Both the position numbers and the translations under genes were made by a program. The notes beneath the pieces were generated by a model. That model was not told where the DNA came from and did not search any database. It saw only the letters and a list, made by a program, of their open reading frames with translations. 5,321 bases of DNA from Desulfuromonadales bacterium. Its GTDB lineage: Bacteria > Desulfobacterota > Desulfuromonadia > Desulfuromonadales > BM103. Position 1 is the first letter of the stretch; each line of letters begins with the position of its first letter. The DNA is taken from positions 1-5,321 of the forward strand of contig JAOUDB010000211.1 in assembly GCA_029859485.1 (NCBI GenBank), written 5' to 3'. This document shows positions 1 to 5,130 of the stretch, piece by piece.

Positions 1-2
1 TT

Positions 3-443
3 TTACCGGACGACTTCTTTGCCCTGCTCTTTGAGCATCAAGCCGCGTCTCTCGTGCTGATGTTGCTGGTGGGCATCCCTCTTTACATGTGCGCCAGTGC
101 CTCGACTCCGGTTGCCGCAGCACTGGTTCTCAAAGGACTGTCGCCCGGGGCAGCTCTCGTCTTCTTGCTCGCAGGGCCGGCGACCAACGCGGCCACCTTG
201 ACGGTTGTTGCACGTTTCTGGGGAAGAAAGGCAACCATGGTGTATCTTGCCGTGATCTCCTGCTGCTCACTTTCTCTTGGTTGGCTAACTAACGAATTCT
301 ACGCTTGGGCAGGTATCGATATCAGCCGCTGGGTTGCACCGGCAGAGGATCACTCTGCCGGCGGTTGGCATACCCTGGCGGCCATTGTTCTGCTGGCCCT
401 TATTGCAAGAGCGTTTTACCTCTCCCGCGGCAAAGCTACTTAA
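3..443 (+). CDS. C-terminal part of SO_0444-like metal permease (partial, 5' end outside window)
   Basis: The reading frame is open from the left window edge to TAA at 441-443, giving 146 visible residues. The real start lies upstream; the GTG at 54 is only an internal in-frame codon. The visible part holds about four hydrophobic segments. A conserved block, PLYMCASASTP at visible residues 26-36, is followed by KGLSPGAA and the GPATNAAT motif. These blocks match my memory of the SO_0444 family of Cu/Zn efflux permeases, related to the DUF318/ArsP permeases. The protein is probably an inner-membrane exporter of metal or metalloid species, and the Cys in the CASAS motif is a plausible substrate contact. 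Substrate specificity cannot be read from this fragment. The C-terminus is short, with no heavy-metal-binding domain or His/Cys-rich tail. The end overlaps the convergent gene at 436-774 by 8 bp, leaving no room for an intergenic terminator. Family assignment is fairly secure; the substrate is inferred. Confidence 0.8.
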   Translation, partial: LPDDFFALLFEHQAASLVLMLLVGIPLYMCASASTPVAAALVLKGLSPGAALVFLLAGPATNAATLTVVARFWGRKATMVYLAVISCCSLSLGWLTNEFYAWAGIDISRWVAPAEDHSAGGWHTLAAIVLLALIARAFYLSRGKAT

Positions 444-774
444 ATGTGGATTCGTAAAGGTCGGCGTTGAAACCGATTACGAATTGATCCTTGATTCTGT
501 AGGTTGGTGCCCGCAAGTTGCCACTCGGCCCCATCGCCTGTTGCAGGAGGGCCTCTTTCTCTTCAGAACCCGTTGTAAAAGTCTGTACCTTCTTGCCCTT
601 GGCGACTGTTACTGAATTTGCTGTTTTCAGTAAATTCCAGGCCATTTCCTCATCAATTCGGGTTTTTCTCGCATCAACAACTTCATTGGTGCTCACCTGC
701 TTTGTCTCAAGAAACTCCTGAGCATTTTTACAAGACGTTCAACCTTTTCTCAGATAGGCCCAATCGATATTCAT
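436..774 (-). CDS. ArsC/Spx-family selenoprotein with in-frame UGA (Sec12)
   Basis: On the minus strand an ATG at 774-772 opens a 112-residue frame to TAG (438-436). It is interrupted once, by TGA at 741-739 (codon 12). Reading TGA as selenocysteine (U) gives the N-terminus MNIDWAYLRKGUTSCKNAQ. This fits the ArsC/Spx/YffB thioredoxin-like fold, with U12-T-S-C15 in the usual Cys-x-x-Cys position. The rest is family-like: VDARKTRIDEE, VAKGKKVQTF, and near the C-terminus GPSGNLRAPTYRIKDQFVIGFNADLYE, whose NLRAPT segment carries the cis-Pro-type loop. An AGGAG site (785-781) lies 6 nt before the ATG. Without recoding, only an 86-residue product from a GTG at 696 remains; it lacks the active site. 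A hairpin follows the UGA. The likely role is thiol/selenol redox chemistry. Arsenate reduction is possible but unproven, since relatives of this fold include non-arsenate enzymes. I recall an 'ArsC family (seleno)protein' database label that would fit. The selB/selA/selC machinery must be encoded elsewhere. Confidence 0.85.
704..741 (-). promoter_or_regulatory. Putative bacterial SECIS element behind UGA codon 12
   Basis: Starting at the UGA (741-739) and reading on the minus strand, nucleotides 17-33 after it (722-706) fold as a stem CUCAGGA / UCUUGAG with loop GUU (715-713). That is seven pairs, one of them G-U. The apical loop begins 24 nt after the UGA and starts with G-U. Both properties agree with what is known of bacterial SECIS elements: apical loop roughly 16-37 nt downstream, with a G at the first loop positions for SelB. 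Two outer pairs (736/704 and 735/705) could extend it across a bulge. The fold was made by eye and no energy was calculated. Confidence 0.65.
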
Positions 775-804
775 TTCGGTCTCCTTTTGTTTGGCCACTA
801 TTGG

Positions 805-1119
805 CTAAAAGTGGGTGTACACGCTTATGCATGATAATTGTATCCGACCCCATGTAGAGTGGGCAAGAACTGTGGGAAAGCCAAGTTTATTTTTATTGCG
901 CTCAGCAAAGAATTTACCTGTTTTCATATCGTCATGCGGAGACCAATAGATTGTAAAAAAAATGTCATGTCTTATCTTTTTCAGGGCAGGGTTTAGTGAG
1001 AATTTTGCCTTTATATAGGCATCAGGCTCTTCAACTATCGCGAGAGAATCAATTAAGACACCTTTTACTTTGCCCTCGAATCCTGACCGGGTATAATTGG
1101 CAACACTATCTTTATTCAT
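805..1119 (-). CDS. Possible hypothetical protein, 104 aa
   Basis: A minus-strand frame runs from ATG (1119-1117) to TAG (807-805). The frame stays open further upstream, but that part is antisense to the regulator gene, so the ATG at 1119 is the most sensible start. The product is Lys-rich, begins MNKDSVANYTRSGFEGKVK and has no signal peptide, membrane segment or motif I recognise. In its favour, a frame this long is unlikely by chance in AT-rich DNA, no competing plus-strand frame covers 860-1170, and it ends 30 nt before the co-directional selenoprotein start, which would fit an operon. Against it, the ribosome binding site is weak (AGAAAG directly before ATG), and the good plus-strand promoter at 1070-1097 lies within its 5' end. 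It may be a real small gene, a decayed one, or a chance frame. Confidence 0.3.
   Translation of the reverse strand: MNKDSVANYTRSGFEGKVKGVLIDSLAIVEEPDAYIKAKFSLNPALKKIRHDIFFTIYWSPHDDMKTGKFFAERNKNKLGFPTVLAHSTWGRIQLSCISVYTHF
837..866 (-). promoter_or_regulatory. Candidate sigma70 promoter for the selenoprotein gene
   Basis: On the minus strand, TTGCCC (866-861) is followed after 18 bp by TACAAT (842-837), which matches five of six -10 consensus bases. Transcription would begin near 830, giving a leader of about 55 nt before the ATG at 774. The site lies inside the possible hypothetical gene 805-1119, so it would be an internal promoter if that gene is real. Consensus match only. Confidence 0.4.
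1070..1097 (+). promoter_or_regulatory. Sigma70-type promoter for the receiver-AraC regulator
   Basis: TTGCCC (1070-1075) is followed after 16 bp by a perfect TATAAT (1092-1097). The expected transcription start is near 1104, leaving a leader of roughly 67 nt before the ATG at 1171. The next upstream in-frame stop for that gene is TAA at 1147, so the promoter lies fully outside the coding frame. Assignment rests on consensus and position. Confidence 0.55.
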
Positions 1120-1170
1120 CTTTCTGAGAGTACAGATTGTGTTACTTAACCAGCAGACAGGCTTTGCCAG

Positions 1171-1935
1171 ATGATCCGTAAATTCCCGATTATTATTGCT
1201 TGCGCAGCAGAAGACGTTGCGTATTACCGCAATTTCCCCCTGCCGAATGAGGAGCTTCAAGTTGTTCCTTATGGCCAGGCTGTTTGCTCCGTACTGTCTC
1301 AAGAGATTGACCTGATTGTAATTGACTGTGGCTTTGATGCCCGACTGGGTCTCGGGCTACTGGAAGACCTCAAGACACGTTTTCCCGGGGTTCCCATTCT
1401 CTTTGTGACGGAACAAAGTTCAGAGGAGATTATCCTTCGGGCGTTCAAAGTTGGTGCCCGGGATTTTTTCCAAAAGCCTCTGCCGGTGTTCAATGTGCGT
1501 AGTACCATGATGGAACTTCTGAAAGCCAAGCGCGAGGTGCGAGACCATCTACGAGCCGCCAACGTTAGCGAAAACGAGCAGGCCGGGAACGGCACCCTTT
1601 GCCAGATCGGGATCCTTCAACCTGCGATCATGAAGGTAGTTTGTCACATTGAGTCAAATTATCAGAAGGCGATCAGCCTGGACCAGATGGCCGCCCTGGC
1701 CAGCATGAGCAAGTACCATTTTGTCAGACTCTTTAGACGCGAGGCCGGCATGAGTCCAGTTCGCTATCTAAAGTTCGTACGCATACAAAGAGCTAAGGAA
1801 CTGCTCAAGAGGGCAGATTTGTCAGTCTTCTCAGCCGCGCATCGGGTCGGTTTCCAGGATGTAAGCAATTTCAACAAAAATTTTAAAAATATTGAAGGTT
1901 GCACGCCCAGCCAGTATCGCTCAAGACTGTTCTAA
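1171..1935 (+). CDS. Transcription factor: atypical receiver domain fused to AraC-type DNA-binding domain
   Basis: 254 residues. ATG at 1171 is the only plausible start, because the frame has a stop at 1147 and no alternative start codon in between; its ribosome binding site is weak. Residues about 5-120 form a CheY-like receiver with the phosphoacceptor candidate D52 (LIVID), T80 (LFVTE), and K102-P103 (FFQKPL). The usual acidic pair after beta-1 is missing: the segment reads IIIACAAEDVAYY, with Cys-Ala where Asp-Asp or Glu-Asp normally sits, though E14/D15 follow closely. Phosphorylation may therefore be weak, absent or altered. Residues 120-150 are a linker. Residues about 153-254 are an AraC-type pair of helix-turn-helix motifs: ISLDQMAALASMSKYHFVRL, then RRE.G.SP..YL...R...AKELL, then AAHRVGFQDVSNFNKNFK and G.TPSQYR. 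No histidine kinase gene is in the window, so it may be an orphan. The next gene is the cytochrome at 2170, a likely target. Confidence 0.9.
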   Translation: MIRKFPIIIACAAEDVAYYRNFPLPNEELQVVPYGQAVCSVLSQEIDLIVIDCGFDARLGLGLLEDLKTRFPGVPILFVTEQSSEEIILRAFKVGARDFFQKPLPVFNVRSTMMELLKAKREVRDHLRAANVSENEQAGNGTLCQIGILQPAIMKVVCHIESNYQKAISLDQMAALASMSKYHFVRLFRREAGMSPVRYLKFVRIQRAKELLKRADLSVFSAAHRVGFQDVSNFNKNFKNIEGCTPSQYRSRLF

Positions 1936-1970
1936 TTCTATCCATAGCAGTCGCGTTTTTCATCTATTTT

Positions 1971-2013
1971 AGACAAAGAGCAATTATCGCCAAGACAAAA
2001 GCAATTCAAGCCA
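1971..2013 (+). promoter_or_regulatory. Tandem direct repeat, candidate AraC-type operator
   Basis: Two imperfect copies of AGACAAA-n-GCAATT...GCCA lie head to tail. The first starts at 1971 (AGACAAAGAGCAATT) and the second at 1993 (AGACAAAAGCAATT). The AGACAAA parts are 22 bp apart and the GCAATT parts 21 bp apart, about two helical turns. This is the register known for AraC-family half-sites, such as araI1/I2. The array begins 36 bp after the stop of the receiver-AraC gene and its downstream end abuts where the -35 of the candidate cytochrome promoter would be. TTAGACA (1969-1975) also recurs inverted as TGTCTAA at 2022-2028, and AGACAAA recurs inverted at 2099-2105. Repeats seen directly; the function is inferred. 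Confidence 0.45.
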
Positions 2014-2041
2014 TAAAAACCTGTCTAATCAGGAGTATTAT
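2013..2041 (+). promoter_or_regulatory. Candidate activator-dependent promoter of the cytochrome gene
   Basis: TATTAT at 2036-2041 matches five of six -10 bases. The position 17 bp upstream (2013-2018, ATAAAA) is a poor -35, as expected where a bound activator compensates. The tandem repeat ends exactly there. Transcription would start near 2048, giving a leader of about 120 nt. A weaker alternative is TTGGTC (2066-2071) with TTTAAA (2089-2094) at 17 bp spacing. Confidence 0.35.
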
Positions 2042-2158
2042 TGTCCTGTTTTGAGGTGCTGCTTGTTGGTCTGCACGATCTCATTCGATTTAAACCGATT
2101 TGTCTCACCCATATTTATCTTGGTGCTGCTATTTAAGCGGCCCGGCAATCTTGATTTC

Positions 2159-2172
2159 GGAGGTGTAATGTG
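2159..2172 (+). promoter_or_regulatory. Strong ribosome binding site with overlapping ATG and GTG (ATGTGA)
   Basis: GGAGG (2159-2163) precedes both an ATG at 2168 and a GTG at 2170. The ATG is followed at once by an in-frame TGA, so it cannot start the long protein. GTG, with 6 nt spacing, opens the 887-codon frame with a proper Lys-Arg signal-peptide n-region. The GTG start is therefore chosen. Initiation at the ATG would give a one-codon dead end and might lower the cytochrome's yield. Confidence 0.65.
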
Positions 2173-4833
2173 AAAAGGGTTCTTTTTCTGTCTTTGTTGT
2201 TTGTCTGTTGCTTTATCTCTTATGGCTTTACTGCCGATGTTGTGCCGTCGACGATTGATCAGCCGGGCACTCAACCTCAGGACGTCAGCAACCTGGAGTC
2301 GCCAGACAAATGCGACAATTGTCATGGCGGCTACAATACTGCGACCGAACCCGCTTTCAACTGGCGAGGAAGCATGATGGCTAACGCCGGCCGGGACCCA
2401 ATTTTTTGGGCCACTCTGGCAGTCGCCGAACAGGATTTTGACGGAGCCGGAGATCTATGCATCCGTTGTCACAGTACGGCCGGATGGCTGGGCGGACGCT
2501 CCACCCCGACCGATGGATCAGGGCTGGCGGCGGGAGATTCGGATGGTGTGGAATGCGACTTCTGCCACAAGATGACCGACCCAAGCAACACCGATCCGAT
2601 CCTTCAGGGTGTCATGGCTTCCCCCTTTATTGCCAATGACTCGCTCAACGGCGAGCCCTTCTACGGCAGCGGCATGTCGTCCATCTGGGGCGGGTCGGAA
2701 AAGCTCGGCCCCTACAGTGATGCTGAAGCACGGCACAAGTTTATGAAGAACGATTTCATCCGTTCGGTCGATTTCTGCGGGACCTGTCATGATGTGTCCA
2801 ATCCTGCGGTCGGTAATCTGGCCCACAATTTTGGTGCTCAGCCGGAATTCCTTGCTACGGAAGAAGCTAAACTCGTTCAGGATGTATCGCTAGATGAAAG
2901 CCCCAAGAATTATACGAACAAGACCGCCTTCAACAACAAACCCTACGAGTACGGTGTTGTCGAAAGAACCTTCAGCGAATATAAGGCGGGTCTGGTTTCC
3001 CAAACCCTTGTCGATGACTATCCCGACCTGCCGGCTGACCTACAAGGCGGAGCGCTCAAGGCAATCTATGATGCGGCGACCGACTTCGGCACCAAGAGTG
3101 GCAACTACGCCGATGGCGACCCCCGTTATTACAGCTGTCAGACCTGTCATATGCGCCCGGTCTTCGGCCAGGGATGCAATAAGAACCCGCCGTTCCGCGA
3201 CGACCTGCCTCTGCATGACATGACCGGCGGAAATTACTGGATGCCGCAAGCCATCAAGTATCTCGACACCCAAAGCAAACTGCGTCTTGGCGGCGGACTT
3301 AACAGCCTCCAGATTGCCGCACTGGATGCTGCTTCACTGCGCGCCAAGGAGCAGCTGAACCTGGCAGGGTCACTAACGGTCGACAACAATGCACATACTG
3401 TCAAGGTGGTCAATCACACCGGTCACAAACTGATCTCCGGCTACCCCGAAGGGCGGCGCATGTGGCTGAAGATTACCTGGCGGAACAATGCCGGTGATCC
3501 GCTGCGCACCGATGGTGAATACGGGCCGCTTTTTGATGACAATGGCAATGCGGTCATGGTTAAAGACCCCCGCGACGGGCAGATGAAGCAGGTTGAATCG
3601 ATTCTTGACTTGCATGGTTCGAACACCAAGATCTACGAAGCACATTATGGTCTCGGTCAAGAATGGGCGGCGGGAATCGAGGGACTTTATCCCAATGATC
3701 TTGCCCTGAGCTATGATCGCTATACCGGCGCTGTCGACCTCACCGTCAGCGAATTAGCAGCTAAACCGGCCGGGACTAAATTCGAGACATTCCACTTTGT
3801 TCTCAATAACGTGGTAATCAAGGATAACCGCATCCCACCCTACGGGATGGACTACGAAACGGCTCGCCTGCGTAATGCCCTACCAGTTCCTGCCGACCAG
3901 TATAACGGTGCTTCGGGTACCTACGATTACTTCGATACCGTTGCCCTGAATCCACCCACGGGGGCCACCAGTGCAACCATCGAACTGCTTTACCAACCGA
4001 CCAGCTGGGAGTACATCCAGTTTCTCGTCCTGGCCAACAACGGCACCGACCCCGCGCAGGGCGGCAACGCTTTCCTCGGCATGGAGGGGGAGTACATGCT
4101 TGAAGCCTGGTTGGCCACCAACATGGCTGCGCCATACGTCATGGCCTCGACGACATGGGGAAGTGCCCCCCCGCAGTGCAGTCTAACGGCCCCGACGCTA
4201 GAGTCGGCCACACCCGGTAATGCAGAGGTGAGCTTGAACTGGACAGCTGAAACCGGCGGTTACAAGGTGTACTATGATCAGGCCGGCAAATCGCAATTAG
4301 TTGCCGAGGTTGGGGAGGCGACCTCCTTTACGGATACAGGCCTAACTAACGGATCTCAGTACTGCTACAAGGTCTCCTCATACACCGCTGATTGTGAATC
4401 GGAATTTAGCAATATCCTTTGCGCGGTCCCTAATAATCCGGGCCAGAACAACCTTGAAGCAATTTTAGCCACCGGGCGGTATGAGACCACCGGTAAGGGC
4501 AAGACCAAGGTAATTACATTTGTTACCACAACGATCTTCTCCGTGGGTGATGGAGTAACCGTTCGCGCCACCCTACTCGATGAGGCGACAGGGCTACCTG
4601 TTCCCAATGCGACGGTTAATATCGACATCACCGGTCCGCAGGCAGCCTCTTTAACTACCGGGCTAAGCGATGGCAATGGTGTTGCTGAGGTAACTTGGCA
4701 GACGCAGGCGCCGAATCGAAAAGGGCAAGGAGGTACGACGCCTGGCAATTATACGGCAACGACCAGCAATGTGACGGCCTCAGGTTATATCTGGGACGGT
4801 GTCATGACGACCACAGCGTTTACCCTGCAATAG
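2170..4833 (+). CDS. Exported pentaheme c-type cytochrome with C-terminal Fn3-like and Ig-like domains
   Basis: 887 residues from GTG at 2170. Residues 1-22 are a Sec signal peptide (KR, then a hydrophobic core, likely cleavage after GFTA). Five CXXCH heme c sites follow: CDNCH 48-52, CIRCH 97-101, CDFCH 129-133, CGTCH 203-207, CQTCH 323-327. Candidate distal His ligands include H189, H219, H349, and H416/H419 in NHTGHK. Residues about 400-665 form a beta-rich segment with no further heme motif. Residues about 672-755 resemble a fibronectin type III domain (VSLNWTAETGGYKVYYD ... GLTNGSQYCYKV), with four Cys at 670, 732, 742 and 751 that could form disulfides. Residues about 762-887 resemble a bacterial Ig-like (Big_1-type) domain with V-P-N-A-T-V and DGNGVAEVTW. 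Hemes are attached in the periplasm; the tail suggests a surface or extracellular location. Electron transfer, possibly extracellular respiration, is the likely role, but no catalytic site or specific family name can be assigned. Confidence 0.9.
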   Translation: MKRVLFLSLLFVCCFISYGFTADVVPSTIDQPGTQPQDVSNLESPDKCDNCHGGYNTATEPAFNWRGSMMANAGRDPIFWATLAVAEQDFDGAGDLCIRCHSTAGWLGGRSTPTDGSGLAAGDSDGVECDFCHKMTDPSNTDPILQGVMASPFIANDSLNGEPFYGSGMSSIWGGSEKLGPYSDAEARHKFMKNDFIRSVDFCGTCHDVSNPAVGNLAHNFGAQPEFLATEEAKLVQDVSLDESPKNYTNKTAFNNKPYEYGVVERTFSEYKAGLVSQTLVDDYPDLPADLQGGALKAIYDAATDFGTKSGNYADGDPRYYSCQTCHMRPVFGQGCNKNPPFRDDLPLHDMTGGNYWMPQAIKYLDTQSKLRLGGGLNSLQIAALDAASLRAKEQLNLAGSLTVDNNAHTVKVVNHTGHKLISGYPEGRRMWLKITWRNNAGDPLRTDGEYGPLFDDNGNAVMVKDPRDGQMKQVESILDLHGSNTKIYEAHYGLGQEWAAGIEGLYPNDLALSYDRYTGAVDLTVSELAAKPAGTKFETFHFVLNNVVIKDNRIPPYGMDYETARLRNALPVPADQYNGASGTYDYFDTVALNPPTGATSATIELLYQPTSWEYIQFLVLANNGTDPAQGGNAFLGMEGEYMLEAWLATNMAAPYVMASTTWGSAPPQCSLTAPTLESATPGNAEVSLNWTAETGGYKVYYDQAGKSQLVAEVGEATSFTDTGLTNGSQYCYKVSSYTADCESEFSNILCAVPNNPGQNNLEAILATGRYETTGKGKTKVITFVTTTIFSVGDGVTVRATLLDEATGLPVPNATVNIDITGPQAASLTTGLSDGNGVAEVTWQTQAPNRKGQGGTTPGNYTATTSNVTASGYIWDGVMTTTAFTLQ

Positions 4834-4847
4834 TTCAAACTAAATAG

Positions 4848-4870
4848 TTGCCAGTGACGATAACTGGCGA
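4848..4870 (+). repeat. Short hairpin just after the cytochrome stop codon
   Basis: TTGCCAGT (4848-4855) and ACTGGCGA (4863-4870) pair over eight positions, one of them G-U, with a seven-base loop. It starts 15 nt after the stop. No T-run follows, so it is not a terminator by itself. It could protect the mRNA 3' end or act with the larger palindrome 14 nt downstream. Confidence 0.45.
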
Positions 4871-4883
4871 CACCTAAAGCTGA

Positions 4884-4918
4884 AAAACGGGGACAGATCA
4901 TTGATCTGCCCCCGTTTT
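4884..4918. terminator. Long near-perfect palindrome, probable bidirectional terminator for the cytochrome gene
   Basis: Arms AAAACGGGGACAGATCA (4884-4900) and TGATCTGCCCCCGTTTT (4902-4918) pair along 17 bp with one A-C mismatch and a minimal loop. The right side continues TTTTGTTTG, and the left flank is an A-run, so both orientations have a terminator look. The A-C mismatch would be a G-U pair in the opposite transcript. The GGGGACAGATC core resembles hairpin motifs that I recall as repeated in Geobacter-type genomes, so it could also belong to a REP-like family. That cannot be tested with one copy. Confidence 0.65.
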
Positions 4919-4974
4919 GTTTGCATTGCTACGAAGCTAGTGGCCTCAAAAAAATGCGAGGATAAAAAAATTAT

Positions 4975-5010
4975 GGCCGCCAGGGTTCGATCCCTGGCGG
5001 CCTTTCTTTT
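4975..5010. terminator. Rho-independent terminator, likely bidirectional, with tRNA-like TTCGAT loop
   Basis: GGCCGCCAGGG (4975-4985) and CCCTGGCGGCC (4992-5002) form a perfect 11-bp GC-rich stem with loop TTCGAT (4986-4991), followed by TTTCTTTT (5003-5010). An A7 run lies just left of the stem (4964-4970), so minus-strand transcripts would also meet a U-run after a short gap. It separates the cytochrome transcript from the next gene. The loop and its flanks look like a tRNA T-arm, but no tRNA body is present. Confidence 0.75.
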
Positions 5011-5085
5011 AATGCCTTCGTTCTGGTTCACAGCCCGAATCAGATGGAATTGACAACTGGGATTCGATGACATAGCTTTAAGGCA

Positions 5086-5094
5086 TGGTAGAAT
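5086..5094 (+). promoter_or_regulatory. Extended -10 promoter for the gene at 5131
   Basis: TGG-TAGAAT (5086-5094) is an extended -10 element with five of six -10 bases. Expected initiation near 5101 would give a leader of about 30 nt. A perfect TTGACA at 5050-5055 is too far upstream to serve this -10; it could pair only with a poor TAGCTT (5073-5078). Consensus evidence only. Confidence 0.4.
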
Positions 5095-5130
5095 TTAATG
5101 AAAATTAAAAACGATAGAAAGGAACATTAA

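Noticed and set aside
439..696. Truncated 86-residue protein from GTG at 696, or pseudogene with a nonsense mutation
   Set aside because: The frame continues cleanly upstream of the TGA to an ATG with a good ribosome site, and the TGA falls exactly at the active-site Cys column with a SECIS-like hairpin after it.
334..857. Plus-strand frames across 334-615, 518-721 and 618-857
   Set aside because: They run antisense to the selenoprotein gene or across gene ends, and their products are Cys/Phe/Ser-rich without any family resemblance.
1120..1302. N-terminal extension of the minus-strand frame 805-1119
   Set aside because: Most of it is antisense to the well-supported receiver-AraC coding sequence, and its residues look like a shadow product.
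2060..2150. Sigma54 (-24/-12) promoter for the cytochrome gene
   Set aside because: TTGGTGCTGCT-like stretches do not keep both the GG and GC dinucleotides at the required 10-bp spacing.
4365..4748. 127-residue minus-strand frame
   Set aside because: It is a shadow of the cytochrome's C-terminal Ig-like coding region, with no motif or ribosome binding site of its own.
4981..5002. tRNA gene or tRNA 3' end
   Set aside because: Only a T-arm-like motif is present. The loop has six bases in a perfect long stem, no acceptor, D or anticodon arms precede it, and a T-run follows, so a terminator fits better.
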